Assembly (NCBI GenBank): GCA_938008555.1 | Contig: CALLKE010000256.1 | Location: forward strand, 1 to 33,145 | Direction of reading: 5' to 3' | DNA length: 33,145 nt | Origin: an uncultured Pedobacter sp. | GTDB lineage: Bacteria; Bacteroidota; Bacteroidia; Sphingobacteriales; Sphingobacteriaceae | Part shown: positions 8,776 to 17,525 of the stretch, piece after piece | How the letters are laid out: each line of letters starts with the position of its first letter | Numbering within the stretch: position 1 is the stretch's first letter | Translations under genes and position numbers: made by a program | Notes under the pieces: generated by a model | Told to the model about the DNA's origin: nothing | What the model saw: only the letters and a program-made list of their open reading frames with translations | The model's database searches: none

Positions 8776-9518
8776 TCAAGGTCAAAAATATTCAGAAAAC
8801 GTTTGGTGATCGTACTATTCTGAAGGGCATTTCTGCCGAATTTAAAGAAGGGATTACCAACCTCGTTATTGGAGGATCCGGATCCGGAAAAACGACCCTA
8901 TTAAAATGCATGGTAGGATTACATGAACCTGATTCAGGCGCTGTTTATTACGATGGCCGTAATTTCACTTCCATGAATTTTGAAGAGCGAATTCATGTTC
9001 GTACGGAGATTGGCATGCTGTTTCAAGGGTCTGCTTTGTTTGATTCAATGAATGTAGAAGAGAACATCATGTTCCCCCTCAATATGTTTACTCAACAAAG
9101 TGAGGCAGAAAAGCTAGAACGAGTAAATTTTTGTTTAGAACGAGTAAACTTAGCAGGAAATAATAAGTTACTCACATCCGAACTTTCTGGCGGGATGAAA
9201 AAACGCGTAGGCATTGCACGTGCAATCGCAATGAATCCTAAATACTTGTTTTGTGATGAACCTAATTCAGGTCTTGATCCTAAAACTTCTATTGTTATTG
9301 ACAATCTTATTCAAGAGATTACCGAAGAGTACAAAACAACGACCATCGTTGTGACACACGATATGAATTCAGTGATGGGTATTGGCGAACACATCATCTT
9401 TTTACATCAGGGTACAAAATGGTGGGAAGGCTCCAATAAGGAAATTACCTCCACGAATAATCAAGAATTAAATGAATTTGTGTTTGCCAGCAAATTCATG
9501 AAAAAGCTACTAAAATAA
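8772..9518 (+). CDS. mlaF: MlaF-family ABC transporter ATP-binding protein
   Basis: Cytoplasmic ATPase of the Mla-type lipid transporter. From the ATG at 8772 it is 248 aa. Walker A GGSGSGKTT is at 34-42, the Q-loop glutamine at about 85, the ABC signature LSGGM at 138-142, Walker B YLFCDEP ending at D162-E163, the D-loop SGLD next, and the H-loop histidine at 196 (VVTHD). The start at 8772 was preferred over an in-frame upstream ATG (8724) because it overlaps the mlaE stop as ATGA and begins with the normal first strand (IKVKNIQKTF). The 48-nt upstream extension would lie inside mlaE. Confidence 0.94.
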   Translation: MIKVKNIQKTFGDRTILKGISAEFKEGITNLVIGGSGSGKTTLLKCMVGLHEPDSGAVYYDGRNFTSMNFEERIHVRTEIGMLFQGSALFDSMNVEENIMFPLNMFTQQSEAEKLERVNFCLERVNLAGNNKLLTSELSGGMKKRVGIARAIAMNPKYLFCDEPNSGLDPKTSIVIDNLIQEITEEYKTTTIVVTHDMNSVMGIGEHIIFLHQGTKWWEGSNKEITSTNNQELNEFVFASKFMKKLLK

Positions 9519-9601
9519 TTCTCACTTAAGCCTTCTCCATTTCTAAAAGCTAAAGGCTCAAGACCTAAGAGGAGGAGCATTTATCAACTTATCCATTCAA
9601 T

Positions 9602-10477
9602 ATGATTCATCTTTTAAGTCCACAACATTTTGACGATTACGAATTAATTGATTGTGGAAATTTTGAAAAAATGGAGCGTTTTGGTGAGCTCATTTTGATA
9701 CGTCCAGAGCCACAAGCAGTGTGGGACAAAGGTTTACCTGAAGCAGAGTGGACTCAAAAGCATCATATTCGTTTTAGGAGTCGTTCTGCTACTTCAGGAG
9801 AATGGATCAAAAAAAAATCTAACATACCCGACAGGTGGGCAATATCCTATAAAAACAAGGATGTATGTATTCAGTTTCGTCTGGCACTCACCTCGTTCAA
9901 ACATGTCGGAATTTTTCCAGAACAGGCTGTCAACTGGAATTACATTACCAAACAAGTAAAACGATTTAAAAACCAACAACCCAAAGTACTTAATCTGTTT
10001 GCCTATACCGGCGGATCGTCACTTGCTGCACGGGCCGCGGGTGCTGACGTTACCCATGTGGACTCAATCAAGCAAGTAGTGACTTGGGCAAATGAAAATC
10101 AAGTGCTTTCTCAATTAGACAACATTCGTTGGGTGATTGATGATGCACTTAAATTTGTCAAGCGAGAAATCAAGCGCGGGAAAAAATACAACGGGATTAT
10201 TCTTGATCCTCCAGCTTATGGTCATGGACCCAATGGTGAGAAATGGAAATTAGAAAACAGCATACAAGAGATGATGCATGATGTCGTGAAGCTTTTAGAC
10301 GCCGAGCACTTTTTGATTCTAAACACATATTCCCTGGGCTTCTCTTCTGTGATTGTAGAAAATCTTATTCGCTCATCGTTCTCCAACGCCCAAAATCTGG
10401 AAACTGGAGAACTCTATCTGCAAGCAACAAGCGGATGTAAACTACCACTAGGTATTTTTGGCAAGTTTTATAAATGA
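9602..10477 (+). CDS. Class I SAM-dependent methyltransferase, RlmI/RlmK-like
   Basis: 291 aa. The SAM-binding motif I is LNLFAYTGGSS at 130-140, followed by the acidic end of strand 2 at D154 (HVDSIKQVVTWANEN) and the catalytic DPPAYG at 202-207. The FAYTG...DPP pair is characteristic of the 23S rRNA cytosine methyltransferases RlmI and RlmK, but the PUA domain of RlmI is absent. It may methylate rRNA; a protein or other substrate remains possible. A GGAGGAG lies about 25 nt before the ATG, too far for a normal ribosome-binding site, and no other in-frame start is closer. It follows mlaF by 83 bp on the same strand and need not share its function. Confidence 0.85.
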   Translation: MIHLLSPQHFDDYELIDCGNFEKMERFGELILIRPEPQAVWDKGLPEAEWTQKHHIRFRSRSATSGEWIKKKSNIPDRWAISYKNKDVCIQFRLALTSFKHVGIFPEQAVNWNYITKQVKRFKNQQPKVLNLFAYTGGSSLAARAAGADVTHVDSIKQVVTWANENQVLSQLDNIRWVIDDALKFVKREIKRGKKYNGIILDPPAYGHGPNGEKWKLENSIQEMMHDVVKLLDAEHFLILNTYSLGFSSVIVENLIRSSFSNAQNLETGELYLQATSGCKLPLGIFGKFYK

Positions 10478-10599
10478 TGCTCTTTTTCTATCAACTTCGT
10501 TATTCAAGACTTAAGTCTCAGCCTGATGATATGATTTTAGTATTCAAACGAATATCTTAATTCACAAAGAGAGTGCGTCTTTCTAACCTGAGTTTTCGA

Positions 10600-12990
10600 T
10601 TACAGTTTGTAGGACAAAGTGGTCAAGAATTGACGCGGAGCGATTGGATTAATACTATAATTTTCATGAACATAATAGCTGAGTGCATTGCCTATATTAG
10701 AAACTTTGCCTAGCAGTGTGAATCCCTTGTACGTATATCCCATGGATAAATCAACAGTCATAAAATCAGATACAGCAAACGGTGGCTCCTTCTGATCAAC
10801 TGCAATTGTTCTAATTCGCCCAGCAATACGCTCACCAATATAGTTAAAAGAGGCTCCTAACTGCCCCCCCTTCCACTTTTTTGCATTGAATTCATAGAAA
10901 ACACTCATATTGGCTGTGGATGCAGGCATATTGGGTAGACGATCCCCTACAATATAGCTGCCCTTCGTATTGGAAGTTTTAGTAAATCGCATGAAATTGT
11001 AACTATAGCCTGCGAGTATAGTTAAACCCATCATTGGGCGACTTGACAAATCCAGCTCAAAACCATCACTTTTAGTTTGGCCAACCAATTCCTTGAAATT
11101 AGGGTTCATATTTAAGCTAAAGCCATCCTGTGCAAACCGAGCTGGTTGAGCTAAATCATTGTTTACAATCTGATATACGGTGAAATTAACTGACAGCAAT
11201 CCCTCAAAAAAATCATTTTTGGCACCTATTTCATACTGATCTATCAGCGAAGGCTTCAATGCATTTCCATAAACATCTTTTGCATAATTAATGCTGAACG
11301 AATTGGCATAACTAACAAATAACGAAGTATTTGACCTCAACTTATAAACCAAACCCAAACGAGGAGAAAATGCATAATCAGAACGTGCCTGTTCGTAGCC
11401 TGTAATACTCGTTCTAAAGTCAGTCCTCTTCGCAGGAAAAACACGTTGATATGACCAACGTATCCCCACCAAAACCTTCAAACGTTCTGAAATACCTACT
11501 AGATCATTGGCATAAATACCGAACCGATCAGTGGGAGTAACCACCACATTGGTTGGGTGAATCACTGGCATATCTAAACGCGGAGTGTATTTACTAGGAT
11601 CGAATATGTTAATCTTATCATATTTTACATTGCTTGGATAACCATAACTCGTACATAAGTAACTGTATACATCACTACCCAGAAGTAAAGTATGCTCAAA
11701 AATACCGGTTCTAATTTTCCCTGTAAAATTGATCTGGCCCCCATAATAATATTCATTGGTACTCTCTTTTCCCAGCATTCGTTCCCAATCACCATTAGCT
11801 TCAGGTTGTATTCCTTCCGTTGATTGATAGGTTCGCTTATATCCATGATAGGAAGCATCTGCACCCAACTGCCATACTCCATCAAAATAATGCTTAATAG
11901 CTATTGATGCTGTTGCTTGCTGCGTACTCGCATGAGCCCAAGGAGCTCCTAAAAAAGTGGAGCGAGGCAAATCCACAATAACATTATTTATTGCTCCCGT
12001 ACCATAATCGGGAGTAAACTTATCCTGCAAATAATCTCCTTGAACCAAGAGCTCTGTTTTTATTCCCAATTTGAATAATAATGAAGGATTGATGTAGTAT
12101 CGCTTGGAGCCAACATTTTGTCGAAAGCTTTGAGCAGACTCATAAGATCCATTGATACGATAAGCAATGGATGAGTTTATTGGTCCACAAATATCAACCA
12201 TGGGTTTATACAGATCGTTACTCCCTGTGCGTATAGCCACTTCTAATCTATGTTCAAATTTGGGTTGCTTAGTAACCAAATTAATAATACCACCAGGAGC
12301 ACTACTTCCGTAAAGAACGGCCGCACTCCCCTTCAGAAATTCTACTTTTTCAAGAGAACTTACTTCAGGCATAGCACATGGCATCGCTCTTGATCCATTT
12401 TTGAACATATTATCACAAGAAAGTGGATAACCTCTAAAATAAAATACTTCCCTCATACTGCCTTTTGTAGATCCTAGAGAACCACCATTGACATTTTTAA
12501 CCACATCACTCAGCCGTAACGACTGCTGCTGCTCCAACACATCACATCCAATTACGGCAGCACTTTGAGGTAATTCCATCGACCTAGTAGCTACCTTAAA
12601 AACATCCATTGAGTATCTATTCATCGCTGGGGATGCCTTTACTACCACTTCAGAAAGTTTTTTTGCATCATTCACCAAAACAAAATCTACTACTTCATGT
12701 TGATACATCGAGATCGAGTGAGTTTGTTTTTTTGTGCCAATGTGCGAAATATTTAATGTATAAATCCCCGGCTTGATGTCCTGTATTAGATACTTTCCTT
12801 CCATATTGGTTTCCGTTATCTTTTTAAGCTCTTTGATATCCACACTAACTTTGGACATTGGAAAACCAGTTTCATCTGCTATTGTACCACTTAAAACAAA
12901 AGTGTGTTCTTGTGCAATTGATTTACTTCCTGCTATGCCCAACATGGTTAGTACCAAAAGCAAATTGGTTAAAATAGATTTCACGCTCAT
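10600..12990 (-). CDS. TonB-dependent outer-membrane receptor, siderophore type
   Basis: 796 aa. A signal peptide (basic start, LLLVLTMLGIAG, likely cut after about residue 26) is followed by a carboxypeptidase-regulatory-like beta domain at about 32-115 (SGTIADETGFPMSKVSV...GKYLIQDIKPGIYTL). Next come the plug domain (about 130-235, with LRLSDVVKNVNGG and VLYGSSAPGGIINLVTKQP) and a long beta-barrel. The barrel has FxuA/siderophore-type features such as LFVSYANSFS, a receptor-end segment near GYSYNFMRFT, and a terminal strand ending LSYKL. It would import an iron chelate or similar ligand, driven by TonB-ExbBD. No sigma/anti-sigma pair or SusD partner is adjacent, which fits a siderophore rather than a glycan receptor. 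The actual ligand is unknown. Confidence 0.9.
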   Translation of the reverse strand: MSVKSILTNLLLVLTMLGIAGSKSIAQEHTFVLSGTIADETGFPMSKVSVDIKELKKITETNMEGKYLIQDIKPGIYTLNISHIGTKKQTHSISMYQHEVVDFVLVNDAKKLSEVVVKASPAMNRYSMDVFKVATRSMELPQSAAVIGCDVLEQQQSLRLSDVVKNVNGGSLGSTKGSMREVFYFRGYPLSCDNMFKNGSRAMPCAMPEVSSLEKVEFLKGSAAVLYGSSAPGGIINLVTKQPKFEHRLEVAIRTGSNDLYKPMVDICGPINSSIAYRINGSYESAQSFRQNVGSKRYYINPSLLFKLGIKTELLVQGDYLQDKFTPDYGTGAINNVIVDLPRSTFLGAPWAHASTQQATASIAIKHYFDGVWQLGADASYHGYKRTYQSTEGIQPEANGDWERMLGKESTNEYYYGGQINFTGKIRTGIFEHTLLLGSDVYSYLCTSYGYPSNVKYDKINIFDPSKYTPRLDMPVIHPTNVVVTPTDRFGIYANDLVGISERLKVLVGIRWSYQRVFPAKRTDFRTSITGYEQARSDYAFSPRLGLVYKLRSNTSLFVSYANSFSINYAKDVYGNALKPSLIDQYEIGAKNDFFEGLLSVNFTVYQIVNNDLAQPARFAQDGFSLNMNPNFKELVGQTKSDGFELDLSSRPMMGLTILAGYSYNFMRFTKTSNTKGSYIVGDRLPNMPASTANMSVFYEFNAKKWKGGQLGASFNYIGERIAGRIRTIAVDQKEPPFAVSDFMTVDLSMGYTYKGFTLLGKVSNIGNALSYYVHENYSINPIAPRQFLTTLSYKL

Positions 12991-13027
12991 TATTCGTCTA
13001 GCTATTACTTTATATCAACGGTGCGAA

Positions 13028-13041
13028 GTTGTAAAAACAAC
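13028..13041. promoter_or_regulatory. Inverted repeat in the leader of the TonB receptor gene
   Basis: GTTGT-AAAA-ACAAC is a perfect 5-bp inverted repeat about 38 nt before the receptor start codon and next to its inferred transcription start. It could be an operator or a small leader hairpin. It does not resemble a Fur box that I can recognise. Confidence 0.3.
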
Positions 13042-13049
13042 TCGAAAAA

Positions 13050-13057
13050 CAAACCTT
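13050..13057 (-). promoter_or_regulatory. Possible -7 element of the TonB receptor gene
   Basis: On the minus strand AAGGTTTG matches TAnnTTTG at 7 of 8 positions, with a TTG about 15 nt further upstream. The leader would be about 50 nt. The match is imperfect and the -33 spacing is short. Confidence 0.25.
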
Positions 13058-13180
13058 ATTTTAATAAGAAACCAATAAAATCACCTTCCCCATTTTATCA
13101 TATCGCCCCTAACATTGATTTGAATAGACTTAGATTAGATTACAATATTAAAAAGATTAGAAATTTTCAATATTTTTTAA

Positions 13181-13188
13181 TACCTTTG
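13181..13188 (+). promoter_or_regulatory. -7 element of the lytic transglycosylase gene
   Basis: TACCTTTG is a full match to TAnnTTTG, 39 nt before the ATG at 13228. T-rich DNA lies upstream but there is no exact TTTG at the normal distance. Confidence 0.45.
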
Positions 13189-13227
13189 CAACGTTTTTCT
13201 TATTTAAAGCAAACGAAGGGAAGGATT

Positions 13228-13977
13228 ATGATAAAGAAACACATAATAACATCAATGTTATTACTCATCATGTTTATTGGGGCTGAGCTATTTATTTACC
13301 AAATTCCATTTGAGCACCCTAAGCCCACTAAAGCAAAAATAGAAGAGAAAAAAGTGGTAAATGATGTTTATTACGAATCACTTCACTTTTCTAATGAGCG
13401 TTTACCAGCAGATGATGCAAAGGTAAAGAAGCAAATGAAGCGGATATTAGCAACTTATCACTATAATAATCTGCAGACCAGAATTTTACATGATAAAGCT
13501 AAAAAATGGTTCCCAATTATAAAACCAATCTTAGAGTCATATAATATACCCGAAGACTTTAAATATATGCCATTAGTGGAAAGTGGCTTATTAAGTGGAA
13601 CTTCTCCTAAAGGAGCGTCTGGTCATTGGCAATTTATGCCTCAAACGGCAAGAGACTTTGGCTTGCGAGTAAATGGTACAGTTGATGAACGTCATGAGAT
13701 GAAAAAATCAACCGTAGCTGCATGCAAGTATCTTAAATTTTTGTACTCGGAATTCAATAGTTGGGCATTAGCTGCAGCCGCTTACAACGGTGGCGAGGGC
13801 CGTATAAAACGTCAAATTACACGAGAGAATCATGACAATTATTTTAAGATGAATCTGAATCGTGAAACAGCTACATATGTATATAGACTCATCGCAATCA
13901 AAGAGGTCATTGAGAATCCTGACCTACATGGTTATAAGGATAAAAAAAAGACATTAATCTCACAGCGAACATTTTAA
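13228..13977 (+). CDS. Membrane-anchored lytic transglycosylase (SLT domain)
   Basis: Cleaves peptidoglycan between MurNAc and GlcNAc with 1,6-anhydro product formation, acting from the periplasmic side. 249 aa. An N-terminal hydrophobic stretch (about 7-24) serves as signal or anchor. The goose-type lysozyme/SLT domain runs from about 95 to 230, with catalytic Glu118 in MPLVESGL, the GASGHWQFMP motif at 129-138, and AAYNGG at 184-189. It is short compared with MltD and has no LysM repeats. The ATG at 13228 was chosen because it follows GGGAAGGA by 3-4 nt and begins the signal sequence. The open frame extends upstream, but that part is promoter DNA with poor protein character. Convergent with ribBA. 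Confidence 0.9.
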   Translation: MIKKHIITSMLLLIMFIGAELFIYQIPFEHPKPTKAKIEEKKVVNDVYYESLHFSNERLPADDAKVKKQMKRILATYHYNNLQTRILHDKAKKWFPIIKPILESYNIPEDFKYMPLVESGLLSGTSPKGASGHWQFMPQTARDFGLRVNGTVDERHEMKKSTVAACKYLKFLYSEFNSWALAAAAYNGGEGRIKRQITRENHDNYFKMNLNRETATYVYRLIAIKEVIENPDLHGYKDKKKTLISQRTF

Positions 13978-14086
13978 ATTGAGTACATATTCAGTGTAAT
14001 ATTTCCTCACCAGGACTGGTTAATATCTAATTATTACGACTGGGGTTCAATAACTAGCAGATTTTATAACTCATCACACAACGCTC

Positions 14087-15295
14087 TCATTTAGAAAGTT
14101 TCATGATGGTGTGTCCCATCTTATCTCGCTTAGTTTTTAGATATCCCTCATTATGTTGGTTTGAGGCAATCTCAATAGAGATGTTTTCCGTTATTTCGAG
14201 GCCATATCCTACTAATCCAGCGCGCTTAGTAGGATTATTCGACATTAAACGCATTTTTGTCACGCCCAAATCACGCAATATTTGAGCACCAATACCATAA
14301 TCTCTCTGATCTGCTTGGAAACCAAGTTCGATGTTCGCTTCAACGGTATCTCGACCATTTTGTTGAAGATTATAGGCATGCATTTTGTTAATTAAGCCTA
14401 TACCTCGTCCCTCTTGGTTCATATAAACAATCACACCTTTTCCTTCTTTTTCAATCATCTCCATTGCTTTATGCAACTGAGATCCACAGTCACAACGACA
14501 CGAACCAAAGATATCTCCCGTAATACATGAGCTATGAACACGCACAAGTATAGGCTCATCAAGTTCCCAAGATCCTTTTACCAATGCTAAATGTTGTTGC
14601 CTCGTATCGACTTGCGTGTAAGCGATCATATCAAAATCACCCCATTGGGTTGGCAGTTTAATCGTGACTTCTTTTTCAATTAACGACTCTGTACTAAGAC
14701 GATAGGATATGATATCTTCAATAGATATTATTTTGAGGTCAAATTTTTTAGCAATTTTTAAGAGATCAGGCAAACGAGCCATTTCTCCATCTTCCTTCAT
14801 TATTTCGACAATAACACCCGCTGAACCTAAACCCGAAAGCTTAGCCAAGTCAACAGCTGCTTCTGTATGGCCCGCCCTTCTCAATACTCCACCATCTTTG
14901 GCACGTAAAGGAAATATGTGACCAGGCCTGCCTAAATGTTCAGGCCTAGTATTCGGATTGCTAAGTGCTAAAACTGTTTTCGAACGATCTGAGGCAGAAA
15001 CCCCAGTAGTACAGCCGTGACCAATCAAATCAACAGAAACAGTAAAATTGGTTTCATGAGTCGCCGTATTATTTCCAACCATGAGATCAAGCTGTAACTC
15101 ATTGCAACGAGCCTCTGTTAATGGGGCACAAACTAAGCCTCTACCATGTGTAACCATGAAATTAATAACTTCAGCTGTTGCATTTTCTGCGACAGTCAGA
15201 AAATCACCCTCATTTTCTCTATCCTCATCATCCACAACGATAATCACTTTACCAGCCTGCAGATCCTGTATTGCTTCTTCTATTGTATTAAGCAT
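14087..15295 (-). CDS. ribBA: Bifunctional DHBP synthase / GTP cyclohydrolase II
   Basis: Supplies both starting precursors of riboflavin: 3,4-dihydroxy-2-butanone-4-phosphate from ribulose-5-phosphate, and the pyrimidine from GTP. 402 aa. The N-terminal RibB domain (about 1-200) has the acidic metal-binding loop DDEDRENEGDF (22-32), HETNFTVSVD (80-89), GCTTGVSASDR (94-104) and RAGHTEAAVDLA. The C-terminal RibA domain (about 205-402) has zinc ligands C257, C268 and C270 with the normal 11- and 2-residue spacing (SSCITGD...CRCDCG) and the YMNQEGRGIGL loop at 291-301. Both active sites look complete. Last gene of the minus-strand unit after the LptF/LptG permease, 131 bp away, so possibly from its own promoter. 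No FMN-riboswitch-like structure was recognised upstream. Confidence 0.97.
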   Translation of the reverse strand: MLNTIEEAIQDLQAGKVIIVVDDEDRENEGDFLTVAENATAEVINFMVTHGRGLVCAPLTEARCNELQLDLMVGNNTATHETNFTVSVDLIGHGCTTGVSASDRSKTVLALSNPNTRPEHLGRPGHIFPLRAKDGGVLRRAGHTEAAVDLAKLSGLGSAGVIVEIMKEDGEMARLPDLLKIAKKFDLKIISIEDIISYRLSTESLIEKEVTIKLPTQWGDFDMIAYTQVDTRQQHLALVKGSWELDEPILVRVHSSCITGDIFGSCRCDCGSQLHKAMEMIEKEGKGVIVYMNQEGRGIGLINKMHAYNLQQNGRDTVEANIELGFQADQRDYGIGAQILRDLGVTKMRLMSNNPTKRAGLVGYGLEITENISIEIASNQHNEGYLKTKRDKMGHTIMKLSK

Positions 15296-15426
15296 CGCAT
15301 ATTTATACTATCAGCTTTTACAAAGCCATATGATGTGTAACCAAAATAGCCCCATTCTTTTTAAGAGAGCAATCTAAAGCTCGTATCATCCTAATTTTTG
15401 CATAAAAAGTGGCCCGGACTACAAAT

Positions 15427-16848
15427 TTAATCATCTTTTTTCGAAAGCAGTTTTTGAAAAAAGCGCCCATAACTATCCAAATCAAATAAAGCAGAGTCAG
15501 TAGTAGCCTTATGAGTAAAAAAAGCACCCACAGGAGCTAGTAAAAAAAGTGCAATCCACATACCCACTAATGGTGATGTGGAGCCATCTCGAACCGATTT
15601 TTCTCCAATAGTTGAGATAATGTGATATACAAGGAAACATAAAACAGCTACAACAACAGGTAATCCTAAACCACCTTTTCTGATAATAGCCCCCAGTGGT
15701 GCACCGACAAAAAACAATACAATACAAGATAAAGAAAGTGTAAATTTTCGATGAAGCTCAACTATAAATCCCTTCAAGCGAGTTACATAGTCTTTATCAA
15801 TTGTTTTTTTAATGCTCAACTCCTCTCTAATGACAAAAACCTGGTCTTTAGCATGCTGTACTGCCTGAAGTCGATTTGTTTGGGGTACATATTGCAGTAT
15901 GTCTACTTTTGCATGAAGTGATTTAGTCTTAGGTTTTCTGTCTGCTTTTTGATCAGTAACAAACCTGTAATAAGGTGTCAATGTTTTATAAACAGACCTC
16001 AAATTACTATCAACCATATTTTGAACTGAGTCTCGGTAGTAGCGCAATTGCTTCAAATTAAGCATCGCATCATTAGATTTAAACAAGTTTTCGTTTGTTC
16101 TGAGCAGATTAAACCCCGAAAGATCAAATCTTTGCTCCGTTTCTTTAAATCTAAAACGCATAAATTTTTGTCTTGGATTATGATCCCCCTGCGGCTCTTC
16201 ATATCGAATCCCATCCTTTAATTTCAAAGTAAGGTATTGATCCTTGGCTGACCTAAACATTTTCCCTTCTTTGGCAAGAAGCACATTGACATTATCATCT
16301 GACGCACTGTTATAGTCATAAATCATTACATCGTGTAAAGTCTGCCCGTCGGCATCTTTTTTTCTCGCTCGGATAGAATAGCCAGGTATACTATTGTTGA
16401 ATATTCCTTCATCAATTAAAAATGCTGCCTTCTTACTACGAACATCGTACAGCAAAGAGCCCAATTTTAAATTCGCAACTGGTAGCATGTAATCTGAAAA
16501 CAGGAAAGCACTAATACTAATTATACAAACCACTCCAACCAAAGGCATCATGGCACGCTGAAGAGAAATACCCGCCGACTTGATCGCAACTAGTTCATAG
16601 CTTTCGCCTAAGCTACCAAAGGTCATGATGGATGAAAGAAGAATTGCCAAAGGCAGAGCTAGGGTTACATTCGTAGCCGAAACATATAACATCAGTTGAA
16701 GAATAACCGACGCATCAAGACCCTTGCCTATAAAATCGTCAATGTATTTAAACAGAAACAACATCAACAAAACAAACATGACAATAAAAAATGTCACAAT
16801 AAAAGGCCTAATAAAGGCTTTCAGTACCAAAAGATAGATCTTCTTCAC
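15427..16848 (-). CDS. LptF/LptG family permease (YjgP/YjgQ)
   Basis: Integral inner-membrane component of the LptB2FG transporter that extracts lipopolysaccharide for export. 473 aa with the family layout: two or three N-terminal helices (FIVTFFIVMFVLLMLFLF, ATNVTLALPLAILLSSIM, VGVVCIISISAFLFSDYML), a large periplasmic beta-jellyroll region (about 120-370), and three C-terminal helices. The coupling segment GESYELVAIKSAGIS at about 78-92 contacts the LptB ATPase in homologues. Whether it is LptF or LptG cannot be settled by eye. The start is GTG (complement of 16846-16848), giving a normal KKIYLLVLKAF N-terminus. It lies 27 nt after the START-like gene. Confidence 0.93.
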   Translation of the reverse strand: MKKIYLLVLKAFIRPFIVTFFIVMFVLLMLFLFKYIDDFIGKGLDASVILQLMLYVSATNVTLALPLAILLSSIMTFGSLGESYELVAIKSAGISLQRAMMPLVGVVCIISISAFLFSDYMLPVANLKLGSLLYDVRSKKAAFLIDEGIFNNSIPGYSIRARKKDADGQTLHDVMIYDYNSASDDNVNVLLAKEGKMFRSAKDQYLTLKLKDGIRYEEPQGDHNPRQKFMRFRFKETEQRFDLSGFNLLRTNENLFKSNDAMLNLKQLRYYRDSVQNMVDSNLRSVYKTLTPYYRFVTDQKADRKPKTKSLHAKVDILQYVPQTNRLQAVQHAKDQVFVIREELSIKKTIDKDYVTRLKGFIVELHRKFTLSLSCIVLFFVGAPLGAIIRKGGLGLPVVVAVLCFLVYHIISTIGEKSVRDGSTSPLVGMWIALFLLAPVGAFFTHKATTDSALFDLDSYGRFFQKLLSKKDD

Positions 16849-16875
16849 GTTGCAAAAATAAGAGAAATAAGTCCC

Positions 16876-17256
16876 CTATGCACCCACCGCACTGATTAAA
16901 TATCGGATTTGATTATCCCAAATTAGCTCGCGCTCTTGACGTGTTTCATCTGTTGCGAAATCTGTTATAGCTAACGCAACATCATTTGTAAGTTCATCCT
17001 GGATAATTTCCATTTCAAAATAACAATGAGGTTCATCATCCAGCCATTTAAATTTAACCAGCTTGTTTTCCTTGATAGATAACAATTTTGCTTTTTGCTG
17101 TTCACCATCCCATGTAAATATATAGGTCTGGTCACGGTAGATCACATCATCTGCAAACCATTGTGATAAACCATTTGGTTCACTTAAAAAGCTAAACAGT
17201 ATTTTAGGAGATGATTTGATTTCATACTCAATAGTGATTTTTTTTTTCTCTGACAT
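16876..17256 (-). CDS. START-like domain protein
   Basis: 126 aa, a small single-domain protein of the SRPBCC/START-like fold common in Bacteroidota (the type annotated as START-like, related to AHSA1). Visible are a first strand KITIEYEIKSSP, the helix turn PKILFSFLSEPNGLSQWFAD, a central sheet with FTWDGEQQKAKLLSIKENKLVKFKW, and a long C-terminal helix from about 105. Such folds bind hydrophobic ligands in a cavity; no ligand is known for this group. Likely co-transcribed with the LptF/LptG permease downstream, so a link to envelope lipid is possible but is inference from position. Confidence 0.85.
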   Translation of the reverse strand: MSEKKKITIEYEIKSSPKILFSFLSEPNGLSQWFADDVIYRDQTYIFTWDGEQQKAKLLSIKENKLVKFKWLDDEPHCYFEMEIIQDELTNDVALAITDFATDETRQERELIWDNQIRYLISAVGA

Positions 17257-17281
17257 TCTAAATTGATCTAGTCATTCTGTA

Positions 17282-17313
17282 CAAATTTTTTTACATGTTT
17301 ATTTGTTTCTAAA
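17282..17313 (-). promoter_or_regulatory. Possible promoter of the START-like / lptFG / ribBA unit
   Basis: Minus strand AAAATTTG (complement of 17282-17289) matches TAnnTTTG at 7 of 8 positions, with TTTA (complement of 17310-17313) about 20 nt upstream. This is the normal spacing for Bacteroidota promoters. The start codon is about 25 nt downstream. Confidence 0.35.
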
Positions 17314-17353
17314 GACATTCAAGAGATCCACTTCACTTAAGTTTTTAACATTC

Positions 17354-17386
17354 TTTTCTAAAGAAAGGTAATTTCTGCTATATTTG
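17354..17386 (+). promoter_or_regulatory. Promoter of the tRNA-Met gene
   Basis: TATATTTG at 17379-17386 is a full match to TAnnTTTG, with TTTT (17354-17357) 21 nt upstream as a partial -33 element. The tRNA begins 25 nt after the -7 element. No other promoter is evident before the glycosyltransferase genes that follow. Confidence 0.5.
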
Positions 17387-17411
17387 CAAGCAGTTAGAGA
17401 GATGTATATTT

Positions 17412-17485
17412 GGCGGGGTAGCTCAGATGGTTAGAGCGTAGGATTCATAACCCTAAGGTCGGCAGTTCGATCCTGCTCCCCGCTA
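17412..17485 (+). tRNA. tRNA-Met (CAT anticodon)
   Basis: A full cloverleaf can be folded by hand. The acceptor GGCGGGG (17412-17418) pairs with CCCCGCT (17478-17484), with a G-U pair at 1-72. The D stem is GCTC/GAGC, the anticodon loop TTCATAA at 17444-17450 has anticodon CAT at 17446-17448, the variable loop is AGGTC, the T stem is GGCAG/CTGCT with loop TTCGATC, and the discriminator is A. The 31-39 position is an A-C mismatch. CCA is not encoded (CAT follows). The paired 1-72 position argues for an elongator rather than an initiator. A lysidine-modified tRNA-Ile(CAT) is not excluded but looks less likely. Confidence 0.93.
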
Positions 17486-17525
17486 CATTCTCGGCTCGTT
17501 TTTCACCTCTCCATAAAAACACTTC

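Noticed and set aside
9525..9562. Stem CTTAAGCCTT / AAGGCTCAAG after mlaF as a terminator.
   Set aside because: The loop is 18 nt, there is one mismatch, and no T run follows, so it is weak evidence for termination.
13021..13227. N-terminal extension of the lytic transglycosylase reading frame.
   Set aside because: It contains the -7 element and leader, has poor protein character, and ATG 13228 has a good ribosome-binding site and begins the signal sequence.
15318..15527. Minus-strand frame reading LDCSLKKNGAILVTHHMAL between the LptF/LptG permease and ribBA.
   Set aside because: It has some protein-like character, but its upstream half overlaps the permease gene in another frame. Not enough to claim a remnant gene.
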